Part shown: piece by piece, positions 34,684 through 45,050 of the stretch
How positions within the stretch are numbered: position 1 is the stretch's first letter
Layout of the letters: each line of letters begins with the position of its first letter
NCBI GenBank assembly: GCA_947650365.1
Contig: OX393553.1
Span: 38,047,947 to 38,111,946, forward strand
Reading direction: 5' to 3'
DNA from: Chamaelirium japonicum
Lineage: Eukaryota > Streptophyta > Magnoliopsida > Liliales > Melanthiaceae
Length of the DNA stretch: 64,000 bases
Translations under genes and position numbers: made by a program
The notes under the pieces: model-generated
Databases searched by the model: none
Told to the model about the DNA's origin: nothing
The model's input: the letters and a program-made list of their open reading frames with translations, nothing else

Positions 34684-35400
34684 ATGGCAGGGATCCGCTG
34701 TCAGGCCCAACCCACCACCACCTCAGGCCTAAAGCTCTTTGGCTTCCACGTGTCAGATGACGACGAAGCCGACCACCCCACCAACACTACCACTGCTGCC
34801 TCCGGCGACGGACGGAAGTACGAGTGTCAGTACTGCTGCCGGGAGTTTGCAAACTCCCAGGCCCTGGGAGGCCACCAGAACGCCCATAAGAAGGAGCGCC
34901 AGCAGCTGAAGCGCACCCAGATGCAGCAGCACCACGCCGCCGCGCGCCGCCTGCACCCCGGTACGCTGTACCCCCGGAGCCACATGGCGAAGGCCTTCTC
35001 CCCGCCGTCCCACATGCTCCCGTTGCGCGGCGACCCCGTCGTGGTCCCCGCCACCTTGCCCTTTGCCCCGTCCACCACCAACTGGGTCTACTTCTCCAGG
35101 GGGTCCTCGTCCTTCCAAGTGTCCCACGGCTGCGTCTCCCCATCCACCTCCCGGTCTCCAGCTCCCTTCTCCATATCCGGCGGCGGCGGCGGGAGGTACG
35201 GCGAGGATACCGGAGGCCGCCCCAACTACGAGGACGGTGACATGGAGATGAGCCACCAGAGCCGTCCGATTGAGGGCCCCCCATCGCTCGCCAGGTTCAC
35301 CACCCCGTCTCCCCCCACCTCTATCGGTTCCGATTGGGCGGGCGCGGGCGACTGGTTCGGGCCCGACCTGCAGCTCAGCCTTAGGCCGGCCGGATTATAA
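34684..35400 (+). CDS. C2H2 zinc-finger transcription factor with EAR repressor motif (ZFP5/6/8-GIS type)
   Basis: A single-exon gene of 238 residues. One zinc finger is visible: C48-X2-C51 and H64-X3-H68, with the plant hallmark QALGGH at 59-64. An N-terminal LKLFGF motif (16-21) and a C-terminal DLQLSLRP with the LxLxL EAR signature (229-233) are also present. The stretch between is rich in Ser, Pro, Gly and His. This architecture is that of the ZFP5/ZFP6/ZFP8/GIS group, nuclear regulators of trichome and root-hair formation under hormone control. Whether this member does the same is inference. I start at 34684 because a longer in-frame ATG at 34519 lies upstream of the TATA box and would add a low-complexity Leu-rich leader. 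Third codon positions are strongly GC-rich, unlike the neighbouring DNA. AAAATAATAAT about 115 bases after the stop may serve in polyadenylation. No lesion is seen. Confidence 0.93.
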   Translation: MAGIRCQAQPTTTSGLKLFGFHVSDDDEADHPTNTTTAASGDGRKYECQYCCREFANSQALGGHQNAHKKERQQLKRTQMQQHHAAARRLHPGTLYPRSHMAKAFSPPSHMLPLRGDPVVVPATLPFAPSTTNWVYFSRGSSSFQVSHGCVSPSTSRSPAPFSISGGGGGRYGEDTGGRPNYEDGDMEMSHQSRPIEGPPSLARFTTPSPPTSIGSDWAGAGDWFGPDLQLSLRPAGL

Positions 35401-36761
35401 CTCGGTCGAGCTAATCGGCCCGACTCGCCCGCTTCGACTCAGAGGCTGGATGATTAGATGACTATATTTAGAATCAGGTCCTGTAAATTCCTTTATTTTC
35501 TATGCTTCTTTTCAGAAAATAATAATTTCAGTTTACTTTCGACACTTAAAACATATCATCACGAGTTCGAATCTTCTATGGTTCTGGCAACCTACTGCTG
35601 TAAACGATAAACGGTAACCAATCAATATGCGCCATGTGGCAATAACGGTATCATAGTCGTTGGATTGAGTGCGATTCATCTGTAGGCTACAGTTTCAAAC
35701 CGTATGTTGCTGACAACGCCGGCTCGACCATAAGGCCATTTAGACGGTCACCTAATGCTTCATGTGAAAAGAAGACTTTCAAGATCCAAAATAATTTAAA
35801 TAGCCTAATGTGTGAAGGCCCCAAACCTACTTAACTAGTCCAAACCCTATATAAAATAAAAAAAAAACTACGGTCATAATTTTTTTTAAAAATTTCACCA
35901 TATAATAAATATATTTATATTATAATAAATATTGAAAAGTTTTTTTTAGAATTTTGCCTTAGGCCTAATCTATTTCGAGCCGAGCCTGATTGCTGGAACC
36001 GTAGAAGATTCGAACTCGACTATCACTACTTTGTTTTAAGGAAAGTACTTCTCAACCATCCTTCTTTCCATCTAGATTGTGTCATCTTGACGTGGAATCT
36101 GATCACAACCGTTCAATCACCCTTCCCGAAAAGGGAACCTCACTCAGCGCAGCCAACAGGCAGAGGACGGCTGTGATCAGATGGCACTGCATGATGGCCT
36201 GATCCTGATTGACAACTGGATGGCTGAACATCATCCGTTTAGCTGATTCTGAATCGATCCCATCTTGAACTCGGCACACATAGTGAACGATTGAAGCAGG
36301 TTGTGCTTGAACAACCAAGATTTTGGCTGAGCCCAGCTCAAACGGACCAAAGCATAGCTCGGATCTACGAGTTAGGGCTGAGGATTGGTTGAGACGTGTC
36401 AACCTAGGCTCCAGGAAGAAGGGCAAGAACCCGACTAATGGGTCAGCCGATGAGTCCGGAAAACTTTCAGCGCATCCTGTGTAGGCTACAAGCCTACAAC
36501 CGTGGGATCCACTGCGATTCAAGAGACATGGGTAGCAGCCCCAGCAAATGGGCATAGTGGGCCCAGCACTAAGAGTTTGCTGATAGGATCTGGGCAACGG
36601 TTGTAGCGTATTGAGGATGTGCTGAAAATTTTTCCCAATGAGTCAGCATGCATGATCCAATTATCTTCTCTGTTTTCTTTTTTTTGGTGAAGTTTTATTC
36701 AACCCCCAAAAATGATATGTATATTCAATTTTCAAAAAAAAACCATTCCCTAATTTTTTTA
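35401..36761. other. Downstream region with dispersed repeat; no gene supported
   Basis: Bases about 35715-35900 (CCGGCTCGACCATAAGGCC onward) are homologous to about 45662-45860, a dispersed repeat of unknown class. The 164-codon minus-strand open frame at 36103-36597 has no recognisable domain, and I do not call it a gene. Confidence 0.5.
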
Positions 36762-37107
36762 GAGCAAATTATATAAACCTCCCCTGAACTATACACCCCA
36801 TTTCATATTGGTCCCTCAACTTTTTTTTTGAACAATTTGATCCCTGAACTATGCTCCGTCTGCATTTAACCCCCTCTGTTAACTTTTATTTCGAAAATAC
36901 CCTTGTCCTAGTAAGCATAAATTAAATTTTTTAAAATAATTTTGAGTCTTATTGGAAATTAATAAGGGTATTTTCGGGATAAAAAGTTGATGGAGGAGGG
37001 TAAATGCACACGAAGCATAGTTCATGGATCAAATTGTCAAAAAAATAGTTGAGGGACCAATATGAAATGAGGTACATAGTTTAGGGGGGATTTTTGTAAT
37101 TTTGCCC
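36762..37107. mobile_element. Mutator-like MITE, copy 2
   Basis: The left end GAGCAAATTATATAAACCTC and the inverted right end GGATTTTTGTAATTTTGCCC flank CCTGAACTATACACC-like subterminal repeats. It has the same layout as 16535-16869, including the GGTCCCTCAAC motif and its inverse. Confidence 0.82.
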
Positions 37108-37209
37108 TTTTTTTATTGCAAGAATATCCCACTACTCCGTACCATATTCTTCTTTCTTAGCACACCTTGTGTGTACCTTAACAAATAAAGAGAGAAGAAT
37201 TGACCGACT

Positions 37210-37430
37210 GTGCAACTTAGCAGCAGTCGACCGACCTTGCGACTCAGTAGCAGTCAACCGACCACACGACTCACCAGCAGTTGACAGACCCTGCAACTCA
37301 GCAGCAGTTGGTCGACCTCACAACTCAGCAGCAGTCGACTGACCCTGCAACTCAGCAGTAGTCGGCGTACCAACCCTGCAACTCAGCAGTAGTCGACCGA
37401 CCCCGCAACTCAGTAGTAGTCGGTCTGCGA
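37210..37430 (+). repeat. About 31-bp tandem repeat in the U3 of LTR 1, about seven copies
   Basis: Units contain GCAACTCAGCAGCAGTCGAC or variants such as CAGTAGTAGTCGG. Such U3 arrays often act as enhancer repeats in plant retrotransposons, but their role here is inferred. Confidence 0.85.
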
Positions 37431-37711
37431 GACTTAACTTGCCAAGGTGCAAAATAAATCTGAGGGGAACGTCATTTTCTTTGCCCCAAAGAAACTCTGC
37501 CATTCACGCGAAGAGTTGGCACGAAGATCACGGGAGGACAGCCCACGCCCCGAGATTTTTGGTCGACCAGTAATGCAAGAAGCACCCCCGACCATAACTA
37601 CCCAGTGCCTGCCAGACGACACATTGCCCACTCATGAGGCGGTTACATAGGTCACGGGAGCATGTCATCAATCATGTCCCGCTCGGAGTGCCCAGCTGTC
37701 ACCTTGAGGCA

Positions 37712-37720
37712 CTATAAAAA
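37712..37720 (+). promoter_or_regulatory. TATA box of gypsy LTR 1
   Basis: CTATAAAAA followed by GAGGCCTACCCC. The same TATA context (CTATAAAAGGGGGCCTACCCC) occurs in LTR 2 at 44743. Confidence 0.7.
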
Positions 37721-38042
37721 GAGGCCTACCCCCTCACAATGATTGATTCAAATTTTGAAACGGGAGATGCTACCCATCATTTTCCGGAGTTTTCGGAGCC
37801 AGAGAGAGAGAGTTTGAGAGGTCGGTACTTGAGAGGTCGGTTCTTTCAGGGTGTAAGTGGGTCAGGGTGAGAGTTTGTAACCCGTTTGGCTTGTTAGTGC
37901 ATTTCTCCCCCCACCCTGTAGTTTTTTCCCCTTCGACATTGAGAAGGGAATTTTCCACGTAAACCCGGTCTACTTCGTTCTTTAGATTGTTAGATTGTGC
38001 CTTGCAACTGAACCGTCTCAAACCAGAAAACCCCCCCATAAT

Positions 38043-39888
38043 CTTCGCGCCGTCTGTGTGATCAAGTCTTCGAGACTCCCAATTGAAATCCTTAACTGGC
38101 CAGTCGTCAAAGACCGACTAGTCAGTCATTCCATCTCATTGTAGTCTCGGACGCCCGATTTGTAATCTCCCTGAGTTTACCGACTAGTCGACCCGAGGGT
38201 GTCGACCGGCCAGCAGATTTAGGATTCACCACACGACCGCACGGTTGGAGATCATGGTTGGCGAACCATACCATACTCGTTCAAGCTAGCAACTCCACAA
38301 CGTTGACGTGCTCGGTGACGCCGGCAATATCGGACATCCGGCTCAGTCGCCCACTAATTCGGAGCGTACCACCCCACTAGCAAACACCACGCTGGGGGTC
38401 ACTTAGTTGAACCAAGCTCCAGTAGTAGTCGTGGCCACCCAAGGATGGGGCCTATCTGAAGCTTTCTTAGCGACTATGATGCTGTCTCAGCAAGCACTCA
38501 CTGTGCAGTTGCAGACAATGCAATGTAACTACGAAGATTTACGCGACCTTGTTCGAGCCACCCTAGTCGGAATACCGGTAAACCCAGTCGTAGGGGCACC
38601 GACTAGCTAGGACCTTCGTGTATAGGTCACCCGACCTACGATGGCGCAACAACAAGTGGCCCTCCAAACTGCGGTTGGTGCTGAGCGGTCGGTGGAGGTT
38701 TAGAGCGTTAATCCCAATGGGAGGGGATTGAGCAGCCCAGAACTGCCCGAACGAAAGCACCAGACCCAGGCAGCTTCGGTGTGTTTAAACGTCTGGTCCC
38801 GTCTTGGGTCACATCCTCGACGGTCGCCCCTGCCCAAGCATCATTTGAGAGCGAGTTTTGTGTAACCTCATCATCGGACGCAAGGAGATGGACCACATCG
38901 CCCACAGGGTGGGAGTCATCTTTCCTGAGCGACGCCAGTAAGCCAGCAGTATGTCGATACTGTCGACAAAAGAAGCATCCATGACTGCATCAGGCGACCC
39001 GCTCAAGATCGACTTGGGGATCGAGAAGAAAGCTAGTAAAATCGAGCAGGAGCGTGGGCTCCTAATTGGTTGGAGGAGGTCGCCATCCGAAGAGCCGCTC
39101 AGTTATCACTCATCGGACAACTCCTCAAGGAACCATTCCCGCAGGGATGGAACCCTCCACACCTTCCAAAGTTTGACAGAACCAAAGATCCAGTGGAGCA
39201 TGTGATCGCATTCCTAGATGCCTTAGTCCCTTATGAAGAAGATCATATCTTTTGCCGAACCTTCGCTAACAACTTATCGGGACACTGCTCGAGTGGTTCC
39301 ACAAGCTTAGACCTTCATCAATCTCCTCCTTCAGGGAGCTAAGCACGTGGTTCATTCGACCAGCCGTTACAACCGGCGGAAGCTGAAGACCATAGAGTCA
39401 CTCTTTGGGATGAGTATGACTCAGAAGGAGACATTGAGGCAGTTCTACCATAGATTCAGGGCCAAATACCTAAACTTGGCAGACACTAACGGGCAAGATC
39501 GCAGCCTTTAAGAAGACCGTCCAGCCCAGCCAACCCATCAACGCCTTACTTATAAAGCGCACGTCTGAGACAATCGACGAACTATCACAGCGAATCGAGA
39601 AGTACATCAAGATTGAAGACGCTGATCGTAAGAGAAAAGTCGCAGATACCCGAGTTCAACACCTATGCTTCAATCAACCAACGACAGTCAAAAACATCAA
39701 AAAGCAGCTAGGCGAGTCGTCTTGGCACGACACAAAGTGATAGAGACAAGATGAGCCCTCAAGGCCGTACTGTAATAGGGAGCTAACGGTACTAAATGTC
39801 CCAATCAACCAGATTCTAGAGATCACCATCAAAGATGAACCATACTTCAAGCGGACTCCGCCCCTCCAGCATAGAGAAAGAGGGTCCC
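38043..39888 (+). pseudogene. Ty3/gypsy leader and gag fragment
   Basis: After about 1 kb of leader without a good frame, bases about 39085-39660 encode the gypsy gag pattern: LLKEPFPQGW, PKFDRTKDPVEHV, FCRTFANNLSG, then (after a frameshift) LEWFHKLRPSSISSFRELS, and after another shift TQKETLRQFYHRFRAKYL. Gag of this type forms the particle. At least two frameshifts inactivate it. It ends at the copia LTR starting at 39889, so protease and polymerase are absent here. It follows LTR 1 in the same orientation, which makes it the 5' part of one gypsy element. Confidence 0.78.
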
Positions 39889-41990
39889 TGTTGGAAATAA
39901 TCCTATGGTAGAGGCTCGTAGCGAAAGTGATTAAGCGGCCAAAAGACCATTCATGGTGCACATTACATGATTTTAAATTTTATTGAAACTAATCTACAAG
40001 TGTGTGCACGTGATTCGAACACCCTAACGACAATCTAGCATAATGATTATCTAGCATGTATGCAAATCTTAGAACTCGCTAGATCTACTTGTTATAATAT
40101 GTATACCTTCATACGGATCTTTTAACTGTGGAGAATTGTCTTCTTTGTCGATGGAGACGGAAGATTGTCCGCGAGGAAGTCGATGGTATATCGGGAGATG
40201 ATGCCTTCTTGTTCACCCGATCTCGCACGACGCACGGTACGTCACTCTCGGATCTTTGAGTGCCTCCGAAGGACGACCCTACTCCTTCTCCGAAACTCCA
40301 CGCGAGGAAGATGAAGTCACAAACGGGGAAGTAAAGAGAAATGAGAGAGAGAGAATTAGGGAGAAGAGAGAGAGAGGAGGGGTTCAGTTTTTGGAGCGCC
40401 CATGGCCGACCTCCCCTTGCCCCTTTTATAAGGCTAGCCTACCCCTTGGATAAGGCTCCAAAGGGATAGGTTTATCCCCCAAAAATCTCCCTTTATCTTT
40501 CCTTCTCTTTATCATTTTTCCACACTTATAGGGTTTGTTTTGACCAATTCAAAACCCCTATCCTATCAATATGGCCGACCCTATTACTGGGGGATTCTCA
40601 TCTCCAAAATATAGGGGCTGTCCCTGCATGGTCTCCCATAACTAGGGTCGGCCACTAGTGAGGCTCGGTAGTGCGCGTTTTTACCAAAACGCTCTTATGC
40701 CTCAATTTGACAATTTCTAATGTGCGAGACTTAGCGATTCATCCATAAGTGATCTTCACAAGTTACTTCACTATTAACTGAGGTCACCGAAGGGTGCCCC
40801 TAGTAAAGTTGACTAGTCAACTCGTAACATGTCCCGGTGCATCGTACCCATGTAGCGAAAGTTCACTTATGGCGAGGAATAACTACTTGTGCCTCTGTAC
40901 TAGTCTAGGGCTTCCCCTTTAGTACTTGCATGTAGTTATGCATCTACCATGCACTAGTGCCAAGCACACATGGAGCGTAGACTTCTTACTTTCTCTTACT
41001 GCTCACTGTGTTCCGAGGAAATAGTTTAAGAACAGTATATAATATGGATAAGGTGGAACCATTAGGGACCAGGGTTCATAGCTTCCAACTAAAGCTCGAT
41101 CGACACACTCTCCAAGTGTACCGTCGATTCTCTGAGCTTGAATTAACCTACGTGGCCACCCAGAGTACGACACAGGCTGCACTCCAATTCTCCCGGACTT
41201 ACTATGTTCTCCATCATACCCATGCTCTCCGCTTAGTAGTGGTAAAGTCGTTATCACTTCACTTGATGCCATGATGCACTTCGAGCGGTGGAGAATACCG
41301 TTAGACTTGAATGCTCATATAAATTGGTTCCTTCCAGGTTGACCTATATATTATACCTCTGATTATCTCGTCGAGTAATCGAACCCAGTCAACAATCAAA
41401 CTGATAACCACCAGACCTGGGTTTGGTACAGTGTAAGTCAGACCAAGGAATGCACCTCCCGAAAGGGGTGTAGATGGCCTGACCTATAGGAGTGACACGC
41501 TGATGCAATGCCAGCTAGGTAACCCAGTATACTGTGGTTTTGGATCATGTATCTGGATCCTCATACATTGGTGCGCCAAAGCACCACTCAACTAGTTAGC
41601 CTATCAGGTGTGGTTCCTCAGGATTTAGGACCGTTTTACCCTAAGTAGAAACACGACTTAGTGTACTAGTATCCGTTCACTGATCTGTATATCGTGTTAG
41701 TTCTGTTTGGCCATAGACATTATGCCTGGTGATAACAATGGTGAAGACTTCCTATGCCTATCATGATGAGGTGACCAACCTGATCATAGCTGTGAACTTA
41801 TTTAGATTACATGGGACCAATCCACTCAGTCTTCAACTCAATGGACTACCATTTAACTATGGCTCTCTATTCTTAAAAGAACACGTAAATATGTTACGTA
41901 CCAATATGGATCTTAAATAAGAACTATTAACCTTTATTTATTAGATCAAAATATAAAGTTTTACAAGCTTAGAACACATCAATCCTAACA
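39889..41990 (-). mobile_element. Complete 2.1-kb LTR of a copia element
   Basis: Bounded by TGTTGG at 39889 and CTAACA at 41990 (minus-strand reading TGTTAG...CCAACA). On the right, minus-strand reading, the purine-rich AAGTGGGAGAT directly precedes TGTTAG: a polypurine tract, which marks this as the 3' LTR of a minus-strand element. The 5' LTR is missing from the right side. Confidence 0.82.
40421..40430 (-). promoter_or_regulatory. TATA box in the copia LTR
   Basis: On the minus strand GCCTTATAAAAGGGGC lies within the LTR, a good TATA context for element transcription. Confidence 0.6.
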
Positions 41991-43835
41991 ATCTCCCACT
42001 TGGTTTAGCAAAGCAAAACGATTTTGACTCCCATCGCGTCCACATGTCGCTCGAATGCCTTGGTAGGTATCGCCTTAGTGAAAGGATCAGTAACATTATC
42101 TGCAGATGAAATCTGTGTCACCGCTACTCAACCTTGCTTTTGAAACTACTGAATCAAGTGGAATTTGTGCTCAATGTGCTTCCCATTCTGGTGATATCTT
42201 GGCTCCTTGGCTTATGCTACCGCCCCACTATTATCGCAGTAAAGCACAATAGGTAACTGGGCCTCTGGTACATACCCCAAATGCGTAAGAAATTTCTTGA
42301 GCCATACCGCCTCTTTGGCTGCCTCGCACATTGCAACATACTCAGCCTCTATAGTCTACGATGTATTTTTGCTTTACACTCTGCCAACTAACCGCTGCTG
42401 CTTCTAACATAAATACAAATCATGATATCGATTTTCAGTTCCTGTGCAGTGTAAACCAACTCATAGTTCCTTGTTCTAAGAAGGTACTTGAGTATATACT
42501 TCACCGATGTCCAGTGATATGGAGCCGGATTCGACTGAAACCGACCCAGCATTCCTACTGCGAAATAGATATCTGGCCTTGTACAATGCATAACATACAT
42601 TAGACTACTATTGAAGTATAAGGTATCTTCTGCATTTTTGCTCTCTCCTTAAGTGTCTTAGGATATTGATCCTTAGACAGTTTTACGCCATATCTAAATG
42701 ACACAAAACCCTTCTTGGAGTTTTTCATGTTAAACCTAGCCATAACCTTATCTATATACGCAGCTTGTGACAACGAGAGAATCCTGTTCTGGTGATCTCG
42801 TGTTACCTTGATCCCCAAAACATAACTCGCTTTACCTAGGTCTTTCATATCGAACTGTGTTGATAATCAGACATTTACTGTTGACAATGTTCCAACATCA
42901 TTCCCAATGAGCATAATATCGTCTATGTCAAGTATCAAATATACCACTGTAGTTTTATCACTCCTCTTGTATATACATGGTTCATCATCGTTTTGAGTAA
43001 ATCCATATGATTGGATTGCCTGATCAAAATAAATGTTTCAACTTCTAGATGCTTACTTTAGTCCATAAATGGACTTCTACAACTTGCAAACTAGATGCTC
43101 CTGATCTTTTGACTCAAAATCTGGTGGCTGCATTATATATATATCTTCTTCCAAATCTCCATTGAGGAATGCTGTCTTGACATCCATTTTCCAGATCTTC
43201 CAGTTGTAATGTACTGCAATGGATAGAGGATCCGAATAGACTTTATCATAGCTACCGGCGAGAAGGTTTCGTCAAAGTTGATTCCTTCTATCTGGGTATA
43301 ACCCTTGGCAACTAATCTAGATTTATAAGTCTCAATGGAACCATTCAGATCCTCTCTTCTTTTTATACACCCACTTACACCCAATAGGTTTAATATTGAA
43401 TGGTGGTGTAACAAGAGTCCAGACATCGTTATGGGACATTGATGCAATTTCTGCCTCCATGGCTTTTTTTCCAGTCAGAGCCGTTAGAAGCTCCCACTGC
43501 CTCATCGTAGCTTAGTGGATCATTCTCCTGACCCTTTGGATCAACCAATAAGGTTTCTCTATAGTAAATGTTAGGAGCTCTGATGCTTTTCCCACTACGA
43601 CGAGGCGGTAGTGGTGCTACAATGTCTGTAATGTCAGCTCTCACTATGCTTTTCGGATGCGCACTCTCTACCAGTATTCAGTAGTTCATCCAGGACTACC
43701 TTACTAGTAGGCTTGTGGTCTATAATATAATCCCATTCTAGGAAATAGGCATTCGTTGAAACAATTACCTTTTTTTTCTCAGGATCATAAAGTAGTCCTT
43801 ATGTGTACCCTGATGACTGAACCAGAAGGGGGTTT
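41991..43835 (-). pseudogene. Copia integrase C-terminus, reverse transcriptase and RNase H (broken)
   Basis: Read on the minus strand from right to left: an integrase tail with PPRRSGKSIRAP; the RT entry block with [19 protein letters not shown]...[10 protein letters not shown]; the RT core with DIDDIMLIGND in place of the usual YVDD box; DLGKASYVLGIKVTRD; MYVMHCTRPDIYF; and RNase H with LYCDNSGAVA and KHIEHKFHLI next to the LTR. Several frameshifts and stops, plus the changed YVDD box, make it inactive. Gag, protease and most of integrase are missing; the sequence passes into gypsy-like LTR sequence near 43835. It is a 5'-truncated copy. Confidence 0.87.
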
Positions 43836-43844
43836 TTTTCACGA

Positions 43845-44500
43845 ACTTACCGGTAACTGCAATCTCGTCGTGGGTCAGCCACGCGCGAAGAGGAGAAGAA
43901 AGCGAATTTACCGGTAGCCGCAATCTCGTTACGGGTCAGCCACGCGCGAAGAGGAGAAAAAGAGCACACTTTGCGTCCCGAAGAAGCAAGCGAACTTACC
44001 AGGAGCCGCAATCTCGTTGCGGGTAGGCCGCGCATTAAAACGAAGTAGGGGGGGTCCAAGCTCCCCCCTAGGCCAGCCGCACACTATAATTAGGAGAAGA
44101 GGGAATCCAACTCCCCCTCTCCCAGGGGGTCGACCGTGTATTATAATTAGGAGGGGGGAGTCAAACTCCCCCCTGGTCGACCACGCACTATAATTGGGAG
44201 AGGGGGGGGGAGTCAAACTCCCCCCTGGTCAGCCATGCACTATAATTGGGAAAGGGGGGAGTCAAACTCCCCCCCTGGTCGGCCACGCACTAAGCAAGGA
44301 GAGGGGGGGAGTCCAAGTTCCCCCCCCAAGGAGGGTTGGTCGCGTACTATACCCAGGAGGAGGGGGAGTCCAAACTCCCCCCATGATGGCCGGCCGCGCA
44401 CTAAAATAAAGAGAGGGGGACTGCCCCTCCTTTTGGTTGTCAGTCGGGCACGAAAGTGAGGAGGGAGCCCCCTCTGTCTGATGATCGGCGGCACACAAAG
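43845..44500 (+). repeat. Two tandem arrays in the U3 of LTR 2
   Basis: Three copies of about 70 bp (CGAACTTACCGGTAACTGCA... and CAGCCACGCGCGAAGAGGAG) at about 43845-44030 are followed by about seven units of 55-60 bp. These pair GGTCGGCCACGCACTATAA with GGGAGTCAAACTCCCCCC, each containing a small GGGGGAGT/ACTCCCCC-type palindrome. Open frames on both strands are by-products. Confidence 0.8.
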
Positions 44501-44742
44501 ATGCAACTCGAGGGGGATCAAGATGCCCGAGAATCACGCCCCCAAAATGCGTGATGGTTGAACCCAGGAATCTCGGGCGCACGACGATTACAGGAGTGCA
44601 GCCCATGCTCCCGCGATTCCCGACTGAAATAACCAGGTGCCAGTCGGGTGCCAAGTCCCTACCATACCGACGGTTGAGTACTCTGCGGGAGCACGTCATT
44701 AACCTGTCCCATGCGGAGCACGCACCAATTGTCATCCCGGGG

Positions 44743-44750
44743 CTATAAAA
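44743..44750 (+). promoter_or_regulatory. TATA box of gypsy LTR 2
   Basis: CTATAAAA followed by GGGGGCCTACCCC, matching the promoter context of LTR 1. Confidence 0.65.
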
Positions 44751-45050
44751 GGGGGCCTACCCCTTCAGCAGAAGGGATCAAATTCTGGAGGAGGTGCTGC
44801 CCGATTCTTTCCAGAATTTGCAGAGCTAGAGAGAGAGTGAAATAGCGAAGGTCGATACTTTGAATGAGATTGCAGAGGCCAGTATCTTTGGTGATCGGTC
44901 CTCTCAGGGTGTAACTGGGTTAGGGGGACTGATTGTAACTAGATTGCTGTGTTGGTGAATTTTGCCCCACCCCGTGGTTTTTTCCCCTTTGACGTTGAGA
45001 AGGGGTTTTTCCACGTAAACCCAATCTTCCTTGTTTCTTGGCCCACTTGG

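Larger units (their letters stand above)
37190..38042 (+). mobile_element. Ty3/gypsy LTR 1
   Basis: The region has the order of a plant gypsy LTR of the Tat/Retand type: U3 with a tandem array, a TATA box at 37712, and a U5 ending in the run TTTTTTCCCCTT...GAGAAGGG...TTTTCCACGTAAACC. This is followed by CGCGCCGTCTGTGTGATC, which resembles the GGCGCCGTCTGTGGGA found just downstream of such LTRs. Exact borders are uncertain. A related LTR lies at about 43836-45050. Confidence 0.7.
43836..45050 (+). mobile_element. Ty3/gypsy LTR 2, related to LTR 1
   Basis: From about 44550 the sequence parallels LTR 1: CGGGAGCACGTCATTAACC, the TATA block with GGCCTACCCC, AGCTAGAGAGAGAG, TCTCAGGGTGTAACTGGGT, GGTTTTTTCCCCTTTGACG and TTTTTCCACGTAAACCC. 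The upstream part consists of tandem arrays unlike those of LTR 1. The left end is not defined because the copia remnant abuts it, and the right end is approximate. A leader-like GC-rich stretch follows to about 45660 with no coding domain recognised. Confidence 0.62.

Noticed and set aside
34753-35284. Three minus-strand open frames of 84-167 codons over the zinc-finger gene
   Set aside because: They are shadow frames of a GC-rich coding exon and contain no domain.
35555-35600. tRNA or SINE B-box (GAGTTCGAATC)
   Set aside because: No A box at suitable spacing, no acceptor stem and no 3' tail were found.
36103-36597. 164-codon minus-strand open frame
   Set aside because: No recognisable domain, no promoter or splice context, and it lies in repeat-like intergenic DNA. 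It was left uncalled for lack of support.
37210-37430. CRISPR-like regular repeat
   Set aside because: Units are adjacent without unique spacers and lie in a retrotransposon U3 of a plant genome.
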